Shown: positions 1 through 13,042 of the stretch, one piece after another
Numbering within the stretch: position 1 is the stretch's first letter
How the letters are laid out: each line of letters opens with the position of its first letter
Assembly: GCA_009760855.2 (NCBI GenBank)
Contig: WPIO01000021.1
Span: 2,954,001-3,018,000 of the forward strand
Source: Cristatella mucedo
Taxonomy: Eukaryota; Bryozoa; Phylactolaemata; Cristatellidae
Length of the DNA: 64,000 bases
Direction of reading: 5' to 3'
Translations under genes and position numbers: made by a program
Notes under the pieces: generated by a model
Told to the model about the DNA's origin: nothing
Databases searched by the model: none
Seen by the model: the letters and a program-made list of their open reading frames with translations, nothing else

Positions 1-390
1 AACCATAGCCCCCGGGGAGGGGCAAAACGCCTCTGTTCCAATTTTTTCTTATTGAGTAAAATGAGCTGAAAGAGGCTGTCTAAGCACTGAACTGTATCTG
101 ACAGAAAAATGTTGTTATATGGTATTATCTCTAAGGGCCAATTCCTATGATGGGACGGCTAGCCTATATGTCGTATAAAGCAACATTTGCAGCGGTTTCA
201 CATTAAGTTGGCTGTGAGATCAACTAGAACAATAAAAATTCGGTCAATTCGTCGGTGATGAGTCGCTGTCCGTAGTTGCAATGGCCCTATTGGTGTCTCT
301 AGCTTCGATTGAATAGCTGCTCCACATTAAGGAGATATTATCTCCACCTTGTCCGAGCGAGCCTTCACAAATTGGACATATCCTGGTGCT

Positions 391-548
391 GGGCCGTGGT
401 AGCCCAGGAGGTAAGGTGCTCGCTGTTCACGGCCCATGTCGTGGGTTTGAATCCTGCAGCGGGCGTTGCTTTATTGCACACTGCAGGTGGAGGTGATAGC
501 AGTTAAGGCTCTTCTGTCGCTAAACAAATGAGGCCGTTAAATCGGCTA
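391..548 (+). mobile_element. SINE1 copy (tRNA-derived)
   Basis: A pol III A-box-like stretch (TAGCCCAGGAGGTAAGG) and a B-box-like stretch (GTGGGTTTGAATCC) lie about 40 bp apart, followed by a unique body and a tail ending in GAGGCCGTTAAATCGGCT. The same arrangement and tail recur at 48793-48955 and 12229-12380, which defines a dispersed family. Confidence 0.75.
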
Positions 549-1783
549 AAAATGTCCTGAAGCAGAAAGTACGCCTAGTAGCCGACCTCGCCGCGCAGTT
601 GTCATCAATGTGTGGAGAACCGTTCGCGGAGGCAATCTTGGAAGAAACTCTTTATTTGTGAGGGTGAATTAGCACAGCAGTCGGCCATGTCGACACGGTC
701 ACTTAAGCGTTTTTCTATAAATAATTTAACCTCGCATGTAAAGTCGCTAAAAGCTATTCACGCTTAGCCGCAGTTTCGGTATCGTTAGCCGCATATTCCT
801 CGCCCATTCGTCGACGATTCACGATTAATGACGATACTGTGATTCGTGTCAAGATTCTAAGAGTTAAGGAAAAAGTAACAAGGTCGAGCAAGTCCACGTA
901 ATGCAACTTACCAAGCAAAGAGAGCCGGCTGAATGTGCTGCTGTAAAAGATAGGTTCGTGAGAAGGACAAGCTGAACTCCAAAGCCCCGATTTGGCTGCT
1001 GGTGGTCAGGTGAGATAAGTTCACGCTTGAATACAGACTTACTTATGCAGCCCATTGACTAAAGTACGACTCATCCGTTTACTCAAAAAACTAGATTGCG
1101 TAATCACCTCCCGCATTAGGGAGGTCAAGATTCGCTTGGTTTTCTGCGGCACACTCACAATGAAGCATCTTCTTTGTACAAAACGTTTTTAGTCCTATCT
1201 GCTCGGCTATTTGGGGGGCCTTTGCTCTGCGAGTATTTTGAAACGCTTCGTTTTACTGAGCCCTCGCGAGAAGAAAACTGCACACCAGAATGTGCAGCCG
1301 GATACACTCTGCATTCATCCAGCAGCCGATTGATTGTGGGCGCTCGCTATGCACAGTCCAGCACCGAGCTCGTCATTGCCATTGGCTTCTAAAGCGACCC
1401 GATGCTGGCCGTTTTCCTGATCCCTAGATCCTACCGTCTAATTAGCACATTTACAGAATCAGGTACATTGAATGCACATTAATTGAGTTGAATTGAATTG
1501 GCCATGCCTTCATCGTGGGTGGCAAAGTTTCATGATTTCGCTCAAGAGCAACACGCAAAGAATTGAATAAGTTTGAGTCGTTTTCATAGCAGCATTCGTT
1601 TTAGGCTATCCTGTTCAAGCCAGTGCACAGGTGAAACGACGCAGGTGATTCCCGGTTTGCGTTTGATAGCGAACAACTCACATCTCATAAAATGAAGCCT
1701 TTATTTTGTGAACTCGAGATTTAAATTTAAAAATTTACATTGTAAAGACAGACATAATTCTAAGACAGGTCGTGCATAGACTG
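549..1783. other. No gene or repeat recognised
   Basis: Short open frames only, none with a recognisable domain. No obvious tandem repeat. Confidence 0.6.
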
Positions 1784-1790
1784 TATTGCT

Positions 1791-2494
1791 TTCGTGACAT
1801 CTCGTCTCGACTTCTGCAACTCACTGCTTACTGGCCTACCAGCATGTGCGATCAGGCGATTGCAGCTGGTGCAAAACTCTGCAGCTAGGCTTGTCTGTCG
1901 TGAGCGTCGCAGTTGCCACATTACTCCACTTCTCGCCGACCTGCACTGGTTACCAGTCAAGCAACGGATTGACTTCAAGGTTTTGTCGCTCACTTTTAGG
2001 TCTCTTCATTCTATGGCTCCAACCTATCTTTCAGATATACTACCCTATCAGGCAAAGCATCGTACCACTCGCTTTTCGGAATCCAACAGTCTAGAAATAC
2101 CTCGTACAAACCTTAAATCCTTTGGAGACCGTGCATTTAGCTCGTATGCTCCCACAGCCTGGAACTCCCTCCCGACCTGCATCAGAACATCCCCTGACCT
2201 GACCACATTTAAAAGAAACTTAAAAACATACCTATTTAGGACAGCATTTAGTGGGTCCTTTTGATTCGTCCTCAATGTGCTTATGCGTGCTGACACTGTT
2301 CATGCTGCCACTAACCACATTTGCATGCTGACCCAGTGCATGTAACCCCTAACCATGTTATTCATTTTGTTTGTTTTTCAAGCATGATTTCACTTACTAT
2401 TCTATTGCGTATCACTTTGCAGCAAATGTGAAGCGCCTAGAGAGAGATTAAGTTCTCTGAGGGCGCTTTATCAAGTGCAATATTATTATTATTA
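1791..2494 (+). mobile_element. LINE-A (L2/CR1-like), 5'-truncated, with target duplication
   Basis: Encodes the thumb and C-terminal part of a non-LTR reverse transcriptase ORF2 ([49 protein letters not shown]), stopping at 2264, then a 3' UTR, the terminal hairpin at 2432-2467 and an (ATT)n tail. TATTGCT flanks both ends (1784-1790 and 2495-2501). Protein is almost identical to the copy at 52151-53049, so insertion was recent. Confidence 0.88.
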
Positions 2495-2501
2495 TATTGC
2501 T

Positions 2502-4606
2502 ATACCTTAATGATCCTGTTGAGGCACACCAGTTGGTTAGGGTCAGCAATAAATATTCTGCGTCATTACTCATTCTCTCGTTGAATAGACCTGGAATGGC
2601 GAGGTCTGCTTTTTGCCACGACGAAAGCATTTCACCTGCGGCACAAATTAGTACCTTCAGCTTATTTTACTTGGTGCTTGTTATTGTTCCAAGTAAAGAC
2701 TTTTCATGAGGAGCTTGTCGCTCAGGTGCGAGAAAACGCTAAACGAATGGATAAGCGGACTAAAAACTTCGTCTACCCATAAGACGGCGTGGAATGTCCG
2801 AGTGCTGTGGCAGCATTGAGGCACGTGTGTGTCGATACAAATCTATGTACAGGACCTATACTCAGGTGCCCATACAAGATACCGCAAACTATCCAGGAAT
2901 GTGACCTCAAACCTAAAGCACAATACAGAAAGTAAGGAAGGATCAGCTGATCCACTTGCCTTATTCATGTACCGTCCAGAGAGCTCCTGCCACTTTAGCC
3001 CGGCTTGCTTCGGGCCATTAACTTTGCCCTTGCCTTGCTGCTGCAGGACCCGCGACCAGGATCGTAAGGTTTGAACCTCTGACCACTGGGCTAAGGGTAG
3101 TGCCGCTGCAAATACTTTTCTAAGAACAAGCGCTCCCGACATATTAGGTACAGAATACGAATACAATACACAGATTACGAATACAATACTACTCTATGGA
3201 CAATGCAAGACTATAGTGTTTTGACCTCTCTTCGAGCGACTATCTGGCGAGTTGGTTGCTCGGAGAGAGTTCGGAAAGAACTCGACAAGATCGAGGAGGC
3301 TCGAATCTCCCAGAGTACTCCCGTAATCTACGTAATCTCCCAGAGTACCGAGTACCGCCGGTCACCAATCGTGCAGGCCAGACAGGCGAGGTTACCAGCC
3401 AGCCAGCAAGAGGAGCTGGGTCCGAGGCTCTCGTGTTTTATGGCATTCCTCGCTGAGATCGCAAATACAATTAGGAGCATGAACCTGACCCTGACCCTGA
3501 CCCCGACCGTGCCTATATCTACAGCTAGCCAGTCAGGCTACGCTTGAAGGACCCTTCGCTATCTACAGGTAACCAGTCAAGCTACATGGGCAGTCGTCTA
3601 GCCTCCTTCAACGCTTCTCCTTAGGAATTAGACCGCGTGGCCGAGTGTATGAGAGTGTAACAGTTCAGCACACCTCCCTAATTGTCAAGATTGGTCGGTT
3701 GCTTGCACATCCCTCGTGCTCCTCCGGGCACGCGTCTACAGTGTCCGCCTCAGGGCTAAGGGCCCATTTGCGGACGCAACAGATAAGCTTGGCCTGACTT
3801 TTTGTTGCGTCAGGCCACGCACTTTAGGGAATTTATGTCTGAGGAGGAAGCAAATCTTTCTTGAGCAGTCGCAGCACGTCCGTATAATTTTTTTCGCAAC
3901 ATCCACATGTTGGCAGCGTTAGAGTGAATAATAAAAACTGATGGCTTTCTCGACAGTGTCAGCATCTGTCAACATCTCAGGGACGGAGAGTGCTTTCATA
4001 AACTCCTTACGTCCATATGCACAAGGACTGGACTTGTGCGTAAGTGAACTTGCTCGCAAGTGCTTGACTTAAACCGCCATCTCCTCGCTTCACCTAACCT
4101 GTATATATAGAAATGGTAATCAATATCGACTTTCAGTGCTCACTGTAATCGCAAAAATTTTTAGTGAAAGCTATTGTCAACATTAGAATTGACCAGCGGG
4201 CAGCTGATCGTGGAGCCTCGTCACCATAACCCGTGTACGGGAGAGGAAAGAAAGAGTATTTGTGTGAAGTAAGAGATCGCCGTGAATTCGTTTGAAGATT
4301 ATATCGTCTACCGTATGAGTAGCGGACGGTCGAGATTGCTTCTTGTTGTTCTCAATCGACAGCTGCTCCAATCGCTATCGTCGGCGCTCTGCTGGTCTAG
4401 GCTCAAATTCGTTGTGGCCTGGTTATTGCAGCCATCCTCAATATGCCTCCATTTACATTGATTAATATATAAATTAATATCATTTCCGTATTGTAAATAT
4501 ATTTCGTTTTATCTATACGGCCGTTCGTCTTCTTCGTAAAGCTGCCGATGGAGCATTAAATATACATGTATCTCCGTCTGTACCTCCATAAAGCCACAAA
4601 GACTTT
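2502..4606. other. Non-coding stretch with a possible tRNA-like SINE and a short hexamer array
   Basis: A minus-strand tRNA-like segment at about 2985-3105 (A-box-like TTAGCCCAGTGG and B-box-like GAGGTTCAAACC, order as read on minus) may be a third SINE. CCTGAC-type hexamers occupy 3484-3509. The rest shows nothing recognisable. Confidence 0.4.
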
Positions 4607-5650
4607 GTGGGTGTTATGCAGGAGAGTTTTGTATAGCGCACTCACAACCTAAGCAGCTTACGGCACGCAGTCGGAAGCCAGTAGACTTGGACTCACGCAA
4701 CAAAGAGAAAGTGGGAAGCATAGCAGGGTCAGGAGAGCAGTTGAGGTAGTGAGTAGCATGAAAGTAGCAGCTCAGGACCGCTGGAAACGATGAGCCATGG
4801 TCGGCAGCAGGAGAGTAACAGAGCTAAAGCTTCCGTCGCCAACGGTCTTTGAGGGAGGAACAGCTAATTTATTGTCCACACAGGACCTGAGGGCGAAAAG
4901 AGGCTGAAACTGGTTCAGCAGTTCAGCTAGGTATATAGGAGCCAAACCGTGGCGGGCCTTGTGGGTCAGCTTCAGAACTTTGCTCTGTATCCGTTGACCA
5001 ACCGGCAGCCATCCTAGCTCTTCTAGTAAAGGAGATACGAGGTCAAACCTCTGGGATTTGCAAACTAGCCTTGTAGCCATATTCATAGCCAGCTGCATAG
5101 GTCTTGTGGCTTTTTCGGTAGTCCAGCCAAAAGGGAACTACAATAATCTAGCCAAGACATAACTAAGGAGCTGGTTAACTTTTTTGCATGTCACCTTGGA
5201 AGACAGTTCCTAATCTTCTATAGGGATCTGACCTAATGGCTGGTTGTAACAGCAATCTTCTGAATGAAGCTTTTAAAATTTAGGCAGTTGAAAACGACAC
5301 CTAAATTTTGAGCCCACGGTGATGGTCGCACAACAGCATTACCTATTAGAAGAGCCAAACCTTCTAATCCAGCCAGACGTGTAGGTTGTTATGTGAGCAG
5401 CTGCTCAGTTTTGCCGTCGTTTAGTTTCAAGAAATTTACCGACATCCAGGATCGAATGTCGGCAAAGCAAGCATTCAGTTTATTAGTCACTGAAGCAGAT
5501 TCCGACGGTTTGAATGATAAATACAGCTGCGTACCGTTAGCATAAAAGTGATACATTACTTCATTGGCCTTAATCACTTTTCCCAGAGGTTGAATATAAA
5601 TGGCGAATGGTAACGGACCGAGGACGGACTCTTGCTGTTCTCTGTGCCAG
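4607..5650 (-). mobile_element. LINE-B (L2/CR1-like) 3' fragment, inactive
   Basis: Minus-strand reverse-transcriptase remains: palm segment around YHFYANGTQLYLSF (5389-5577), where the usual YADD catalytic pair is changed, then thumb and C-terminal segment with LEELGWLPVGQRIQSK (4772-5098). Frame is broken between the two. The 3' end near 4610 matches the element at 62212, giving a family distinct from LINE-A. Confidence 0.75.
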
Positions 5651-6673
5651 CTGAATTTTTTAACAATTAATGATGTAAAAGGATTTTCCAGGGTAGCTCG
5701 TATACTTGCTAAGTGCCGCGTTCCAAGAACGCCGCAGGTTGTGATGAGGAGTGCATATAGCGGAAGCGGAATCGCAGAAAGGAACTGGCTGGCTCAATTG
5801 AAAAACATGGAACTGCAAAAAACTGGAAGTCGTCAGGCCCTCGGCAGCAGATTCAAAGGTCTCACTTTAGTAGCGGCCAGAAAGACTTGCTAGATTTAAT
5901 CCTGCTCGTGGCTGGCGGGCACTGATAATTGACTTGCTGCGGAACTCGAGATCCTTGCCTGAGTCGTGAAGTGCAAGCCCTCTCCCGCCGAGCTAAACCC
6001 ATGCGGCGTAGTCATGAGCAGTATATCTCCACATGGTGTGAAAGACGCCGACAGTCGGTATTATTTGCGGTCAGCTGTTAACCCCAACTGCTGTAAGTCT
6101 GGGGAGCTCAGCTTAGCTGCCTGCTCCCCGGGGCCCGGTCGGCGGGAGTCCCGGTGTTGGGAGCGGCTTGCAAAGATAAAAGCAAGATCATCGAGGCTGG
6201 TCAAGGACGAATGCCCCTAAGAACGCGATAATGATGTGCTTACTCGGAGAATCTTCGATTCAAATCTAGAATCATAAGGACCTGCACCGGCTGGTTGAAC
6301 AATGAAATAAGCGGCCTCACGAAGTAAACTAAGGACAGACCTTGAACGCAGGGCATCTTGCAGCGGTGGGAACTTAACTGGCTTAAGTCTCATTGCTTTG
6401 GCTTGCGTGAACGACAGCAACTCTGTTGTTCTGTCTAGTTTCTCCCTAATGACTCTGCTGCCGCGATGTGCACTTATTAAAAGCTCTTGTCCTTCCTTCT
6501 ATGCACTGCTCCCAGCTAACACTATTCACCAATCTTTCGCCTGCATGCTTGTCCTATCGCCTTTACTCACTTCTTCTTCGATGTTCTTGCTTCACTTTCC
6601 CACGGTACGAATCACGAAGCAATCTAGATAATCATTTAGTCCCTTCTCTTCATGTTTCTGTTTTTCCCACTCG

Positions 6674-6674
<1 letters not shown>
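5651..6674. other. No gene recognised
   Basis: Only short frames without domains; runs into a long microsatellite on the right. Confidence 0.55.
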
Positions 6675-6769
<95 letters not shown>

Positions 6770-6783
6770 CTCTCTCTCCCTAT

Positions 6784-6866
<83 letters not shown>

Positions 6867-6895
6867 ATCCCTTTCTCTGTCTCTGTCTCTGTCTC
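6675..6895. repeat. Compound microsatellite (CA)n then (CT)n
   Basis: About 90 bp of near-pure AC dinucleotide runs into about 100 bp of TC dinucleotide with a short C-rich break at 6779-6789. Predicted peptides of alternating Thr-His and Leu-Ser are artefacts of the repeat. Confidence 0.97.
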
Positions 6896-7152
6896 TCTTT
6901 CTCGTTATCTTTCAGTATCTCGCACTCTGTCTCTCTCCATCTATATTTCTATCTATCTATCCGTTGAATATATCCCTCTCTTTTCTCTCCATTAGTACAG
7001 TGAATGTCGAGGATCCTAAAATCTTCAGCAAACGCAGAATCGATAAAACAGTAACAAATACGCCACAGTTACCACGACTGGTTGAGAAACACTTGGTTAT
7101 TTTTAACATTTCTTCCTCTTCATCTTTCACAATTTTCCCCTATTTCCATCCG

Positions 7153-7155
<3 letters not shown>

Positions 7156-7246
<91 letters not shown>

Positions 7247-7264
7247 GCTCTCTCGCTCTCTCAC
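7156..7264. repeat. (CT)n microsatellite
   Basis: Near-pure CT dinucleotide tract with a few CCCTC and CGCTC interruptions, about 260 bp downstream of the larger array. Confidence 0.97.
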
Positions 7265-8322
7265 TCTTTCATCTCGTTTCCTGTGCTGGTCTTCTTTTTG
7301 TCCCAGCCTACCTTGCCAGCGTGTAGCTAGCAACAGCTAAGCACAAATGACTGTCACGCAGTGACTTTTGATAAATCCTTACCTTGTTAATTGTCCTTGA
7401 GCGACAACCTTGAAGAGAGAAAGCCGATCGTTAAAACTTCCCTTAATTAAGATTGACACGCTTTACTTCAATCACTTTCGTGCACCGCTTTTTACCTTCA
7501 TCACTACCCTGCACCTAGAGCTGTGTTTAAATGCACTTCTGATTTGAAGCCAATGGCCTTGTACACTTGCAGTATTCTTACGAACCCTGAATATACAAAT
7601 CATAATATCTCTACAAATACTTTCTCATGAATTATATTTTTAATTCAATCTTCAATTTTAACCGTAAGAGTACATTCTGTTTTTGGCATTTATATTTGTA
7701 AACGTCGCAGGCTGTCCTTCCATCGATCCCATTGGCTAGTGAAACAGCAGCGACTTCCACTTACGGCACGAACTCACGCATTTAAGTGACGACTCTAAAC
7801 ACCAAAGAAAAGTAGAGAAAATCCTCTGCTCAATGCGCAAAGTTAAACATGCCACTGCTCTGTGTAATTCAATTATGCCACGTAAAAATATTTCATAAAG
7901 CTGTGCTGTGCGATGCCCATTTTTTCTGTGTCCATATTCGTTGACGAGCTGGCGATGCAGCACGATTAGTCCTCTAACTCAGCCCTAGCATATAATGCTT
8001 AAATGCAAATATAATTTTAAGATACTCCTGAATATATACTTTCCGTGTAAACACGTGGGCGTGGCTACTGACAATCATTAGGCGATCGGTAAAATGACTT
8101 TCGCCCCGGAGGTGAGGGCTCGTCAGCGCAGCAGTGGATCGAGTACGGCACTCGAGCGCTCGATGGCTCACCGGAGGCTAGCGAGCCATCGTACATTTAG
8201 AATGTTCACAAAACACGGGCTATTTCTTTTGGAGAAGCTGAAAAGAAGCCTCTCCGAGGACAGCGTCTCGTGTACTAGAGACTACCGAGAGTATGCGGCT
8301 CGTGCTACCATTCGTTTTGCCA
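7265..8322. other. No gene recognised
   Basis: AT-leaning DNA. The open frame at 8094-8465 runs into a SINE2 copy and shows no domain. Confidence 0.55.
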
Positions 8323-8440
8323 CCATGGTTTGGCCAAGGGAGTATGGTGCTCACTCCAATGACAGAGGTGGTGGGCTCCAGTCCTGCGGCCAATTTAAAG
8401 CCCTTGGATGGAGATTAAGTTCTCTTAAAGCTCCATATCA
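8323..8440 (+). mobile_element. SINE2 copy, degraded
   Basis: Starts with the family's TGGTTTGGCC head, has a B-box remnant GTGGGCTCCAGTCC and ends in the LINE-A-like tail GGAGATTAAGTTCTCTTAAA. Confidence 0.6.
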
Positions 8441-9639
8441 ATTAATTATATTGTATGTACATTAGCAAACTGTGAGTTACGACTAAGGAAATAATTTAAG
8501 CGAATTTTATCATTCTGTGTTTGTTAGGAAATGCTTTGTTGTGCTTGTTTTCATTCCAAAAGCCTCATCGATTTCTTGCACCATTTTTTAAAATTTTTTT
8601 AATTCAAATAAATGGATGAGCACCCTCAGATAAAATTTCTTAAACCATGAATGATTTCTATGAAAACCCGTAACACAGCTGTTGAGACACATTTTTAGAG
8701 TGTGGGATATTCAGCATCCAATAAATCTGACATCGCAGTGCTCAGGGGTGTCACAAAATAATATCCTTCAAAAATGGCGACTGAATCTAAGCCAGAAATA
8801 GCTTTAGATGTAGAAAATACCGAGTCACATCGCATGTTTTTTCCCCTGCTAGGAAAACCATGATGGTAGCATGCACACATTTGTTTTAGTATTTTAACTC
8901 AGTAAATCCTTTTTTGGCGAAACTTAGTTGGCCAGAAGCCCCAAAATGCTCAAATACTTAAGGTTATATCTTGATTTCAAGGATACTATAGTTTTTGCGT
9001 CAGCGCTGTATACTGTTTTTTTATATGTCCAGGTATTCACATGAAGTAAAATATAAAATTTAACTGATTTAACAGCCTCGCCTATATAATGTACACTTAA
9101 AATAAATTGTATATATAGTTAGTATTCTATGTACTGCATATATCCACTTTTGTACGCATAATTTGCAGGTAAATATAGTTTATGGACCTATACTATCAGT
9201 CTACTATAATCAATCTCTCGTAGTTTATTTATAGTATAGCTCAATCCACTTTATAAATATATTTATATATGCATTTTATATGTATTTACAGCCAGCCCCC
9301 CCCCCGACTTACGACGGTTCGTCTTTTTAAAATTTTGAAATACGAAATCGGTCATGGTCACTAAAAATCGAAATCAAAATTTGTCCTAGAAAACTTTCAA
9401 AATTCGCACGCGGTCAGTAGATTTGAAAACGCCGCAAACAGTTGGGAGGAAACGAGGTGTGACCGTGTCAGAACGTATCATAGCAGAATGTATCGTATAT
9501 ATGATTTAGCAAAATTCCACTTACGACAGATTTTCCGGTCCCTATCTATTTCGGAAGTCGGGGCTGACTGTAACTGTATGAATTGTGTATATATTATAAA
9601 TTTTGAATATCCGTATGTGAACACGTTCGGTAAATGGAA
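8441..9639. other. AT-rich DNA, nothing recognised
   Basis: Very AT-rich with short TATATA runs around 9040-9290 and a C run at 9297-9305. No coding signal. Confidence 0.6.
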
Positions 9640-9730
9640 GTCACTGCACGCCCTCAGAGAATTTAATCTCTTTATAGGCACTTTACATTTTGCTGTAAAG
9701 GAAGCACGATTGATTAGATAGTAGTATGCT
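9640..9730 (-). mobile_element. LINE-A 3' tail fragment
   Basis: Minus-strand copy of the terminal hairpin region (CCTCAGAGAATTTAATCTCT followed by AGGCACTTTACATT). No coding part remains. Confidence 0.65.
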
Positions 9731-10493
9731 CCATAGGAAAAGAGCCCGCGCAATTGTTGCATAAATAATTTTGTATAAGAAAATGCACTTTCATAATTGA
9801 TATTACAAATTTATTTTGTAATTTATTAGAAAGGAAAGTTATAATGGTTTTGATTTACATATACACGGTGGCTGCAAGGATGAATAGCCAGTAGTTGCTA
9901 ATCAAAAGTACATTGAAACACAACTCTGTGTAGGAAAGTGATATAGATAAAAAAATGGCGCGCGAAAGTGAACACAATGAACGGCGTCAAGTTTAATAAA
10001 GGTAATTTTTAACAATCTATCTTCCTCTCTTCAAATTAGTCGTACAGAGAAAATTATCAATATAATTATTTGTTTTTAACGACAATTCTTCGTTTCATAA
10101 GTATGTTTTAGATCCAAAAAATTTCAGCGTGACAATTTGATGCGTAACTATCGCAGACAACGTGAGGCACAAAAACAGAGGAAACCCATAAGTGTCGCGC
10201 TCCACAAACTTGGCGCATATTGAGCTTTCGTCAGAGAGGCCGCGAGGGAAGCTGAAGAGGGTCGCTGCAAAAGTCCACCCCCCCAACCGTCAGCTTGCAA
10301 ATCCAATTACGATATCCCGTTCACGATTTTCACGTCTTTTTGCTAGTAGGTCTACCTACATACACGTAGTACGTATATATCTTCGGCTGTAGCTTTGAAA
10401 ATGCGATTAAAATTAGTCGGAAGTTAAGATGGAGAATCTTCTAGAGAGCACTCTTCGCACAGAGCGACTCTTGGTGCCCTGCACACGGTAGCC
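9731..10493. other. AT-rich DNA, nothing recognised
   Basis: No recognisable frame or repeat. Confidence 0.5.
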
Positions 10494-10592
10494 CCGTCCC
10501 CGCCCCGTTTCCGTCCCCCGGGGGGGGCGCCTCATACCCCGTTCCCGTCCCCATGCCCCGTCTCCGTCCCCGTACCCGTCCCCGCCCCACCC
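10494..10592. repeat. C-rich CGTCCCC-type degenerate array
   Basis: Repeated CGTCCCC/CGCCCC units with an internal C5G8 block. The minus strand is a run of G3-G4 groups with short spacers, so G-quadruplex formation is possible. Confidence 0.8.
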
Positions 10593-10996
10593 TCGCAGCC
10601 TTCATCCCAGTCCAAAAAAAGATGTGCAGTGTCTGCGCGTTCACCGAGTGTCAGGTGCAGCAGGCATGCAAGTCTTTTCTTCGATAGTGCTGAAGAAGAA
10701 AAATACTCTCAGCGATGCTTGCAGTAGCGACATAGTAGCGTGTCTCATGCGTCATGAACCTGGACGTGACACTAGGAAAACTCCTTTATTTAGTCATGCG
10801 ATTGCACGCTGGCAGAATATTATGAGATATACCGTACCTAGTTGGGGGTTCACTAGCCAGGGCCTGCTGATGTGCAGTACAGTCAGCTGGTCATCATCCA
10901 GTTGGATTGGACGAAGCCTGCCCTTTTGCTCGAGTCACGTTGGAGGATGAGAAGGTTAGTTAGCCGCATTCGGCGACAGTTTTCGGCGCGTTAACA

Positions 10997-11280
10997 ATAA
11001 AAATAAAAATAATGCAATGGATATAACGCCCTCAGAGAACTCAATTTCTTTCTAAGCGCTTTGCATTTGCTGCAAAGGAATTACGATCGAATGCTTAGTG
11101 GTAGCATGCTCGATAAACAACAGGAATAACATGGTTAGGGGTGACATGCACAGGGTCGGCATGCAAGTTCGGTTAGTTACAGCATGCACAATGTCAGCAA
11201 GTATAAGCACGTAAAGGTCGAATCACAGGAACCCACGAAATGCTGTGATAAATAAATGCGTCAAACGCGAACCGTAGAAC
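10997..11280 (-). mobile_element. LINE-A 3' UTR and tail fragment
   Basis: Shares in order the A-rich (TAA)-like tail, hairpin region, TTGCTGCAAAGG, GGTTAGGGGTGACATGCACA and the ACCCACGAAATGCTGT end of the 3' UTR seen in the better copies. Confidence 0.75.
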
Positions 11281-11507
11281 TGAGTTGTCTTCGTCGCGCA
11301 GCCACTCGCACCTTTAACGAAGAGCTGCCGGAGTTCCTAGACTAACCTGCTGGTTCCCGGCAAACTGAGACATCGGACTGCCCGACTTCACTGGTCTTAA
11401 GTGTCGTCACCATTCCGCGTCGCCATTCAGTTGTGTGGTTTCCCGCTCCCCAACCGGTATTATTGTCATAAATATAACTACGCACGTACGTACTTCTGAC
11501 TTGTATC

Positions 11508-11640
11508 GCGCCACGAGAGAATTTAATCTCTATTCGGGCGCTTCACAAATGCTGCGGAGCTTGAGCCCGCCTCCTCGGTCGTCAAATACTTTCACCTTGA
11601 CCTTTGTTAGTGGCGAGCGCCCTAATCACTGGGCCAAAGG
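11508..11640 (-). mobile_element. SINE2 copy
   Basis: Read on minus: TTTGGCCCAGTGATTAGGGC head, a degraded B-box, then the LINE-A-like tail; on the plus strand this appears as AGAGAATTTAATCTCT followed by GGGCGCTTCAC. Confidence 0.65.
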
Positions 11641-12228
11641 CAAACGGGGTCGGTAGGCCGCGGCGAAAAGTGCCATTCTTCTTATAAAATGGTTCTTGAT
11701 AGGCTTGCGGGCGAAGACCTTTGGTGCGGGAAAACTTAATCTACCAGTGGGTAAATGGTGATTTTTTTTAGTAACTAAAATACCATTCAGGGGCAGCTTG
11801 CCTTCGGCGCGAACTGCTTTATGCTGCTTGTCGCGAGCGGGCCTGCATTTCAGATGGGGAACGTTTGATTCTGCCGGGCTGGCTGCGTGTGTTCGTGGCG
11901 CCGCCGCTTCCGGCTCTGCGCTCCGCGCTTTTATGTGGCAGCTGCAAAGCGAAATTTCGTGCTGAGCCTTTGGTAATTTAATCCGACTTCACCCAAAATG
12001 CAGCGCTACGATTTTCTCGCGCGCGCCGGAAATTCCTTAATGGGAGTGCTCTTTTGACACCTACAATCAGGGTCTGCTTCCTGAAGAGGGCACCAGTTAT
12101 TTTTAAACTGAGCTACCGCACTTCTACGGAGGTGCGGCTGATAGGCCTGCTGGGCGCTAGCCACTTGACACCCAGCTTCATCGTCCGTCTTCCTAGTGGA
12201 CGTCCACGAGGGCCTAGAGGGAGACAGA

Positions 12229-12380
12229 GTGATAGTCCAAGAGGTAAGGCGCTCGCTCTTCACAACCGACGTCACGGGTTCTAGTCATGCAGTGGGCGTT
12301 CCTTTATTGCCAACTGCAAGTGGTGGCGACAGTCGTTCAGGCTCGTCTTTCGCTATAAAAATTGGGCTATTAAATCAGCT
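12229..12380 (+). mobile_element. SINE1 copy
   Basis: A-box-like GTCCAAGAGGTAAGG, B-box-like ACGGGTTCTAGTC, and the SINE1 end CTATTAAATCAGCT. Confidence 0.7.
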
Positions 12381-12402
12381 TTTTAATGTTTTTATTAAAC
12401 CA

Positions 12403-12560
12403 AGATGGTTTGGCCTAGTGGCTAAGGTTTTTGCCCGATCAAGGTCAAGGTGATTGTATTTTGATGACCGAGGTCGTTGGTTCGGGCCCCGTGGCATATA
12501 TGAAGCGCCTGATTAGAGATTTAATTCTCTTAGGATGCTATACAAATGAGTTATTTATTG
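12403..12560 (+). mobile_element. SINE2 copy
   Basis: ATGGTTTGGCCTAGTGGCTA head, B-box-like GTTGGTTCGGGCCCC, GTGGCATATATGAAGCGCC junction, then the tail AGAGATTTAATTCTCTTAGG. Confidence 0.75.
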
Positions 12561-12896
12561 TTATTTGTTACTAATGTGGCATTCTGCAGGATGTATGGAG
12601 GCAAATGGATTTTAGAAACCTCGGGCTAAGAAATTTCTGGAAAGTTCTCGTTAAATTAGCTGTTTATCCTGCTAAAAAGAGAGGACCTATGTGTAGTAAT
12701 GGTGGTAGCAAGTCGCCTAAGAGCGCTAAAATTTGACCTTGTCGTTCCGCGCTAGTCTCGCTCGGTACCGCAGCTAGAAAGACTTTGCTACTTTGCATCA
12801 CACTCCATTAACATGTGGTTTAAGGGTCCGCACCAAAATGTTATTGTAAACCCTAGCTTATCGGGGTAGCCAACGCATAAAATTTACCCTGCCGCG

Positions 12897-13042
12897 CTGG
12901 TTTGGCCCAGAGGTTATGGTGAGCGCCCGACCTAGGTCAAGGTGATTGCATTCCGAGGTTGTGAGTGCGAAGCCAATGGCATTTGTGACGCGCCTGAATA
13001 GATATTAAATTCTGCTAGGGTGCTGTAAAAATTGGTTTCATA
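12897..13042 (+). mobile_element. SINE2 copy
   Basis: Second SINE2 340 bp beyond the previous one in the same orientation: CTGGTTTGGCCCAGAGGTTA head, degraded B-box, and the tail GACGCGCCTGAATAGA. Confidence 0.7.

Noticed and set aside
6468-7326. Long open frames of Thr-His and Leu-Ser repeats
   Set aside because: They are translations of (CA)n and (CT)n microsatellites; the same holds at 34239-34631, 35011-35401 and 54058-54779.
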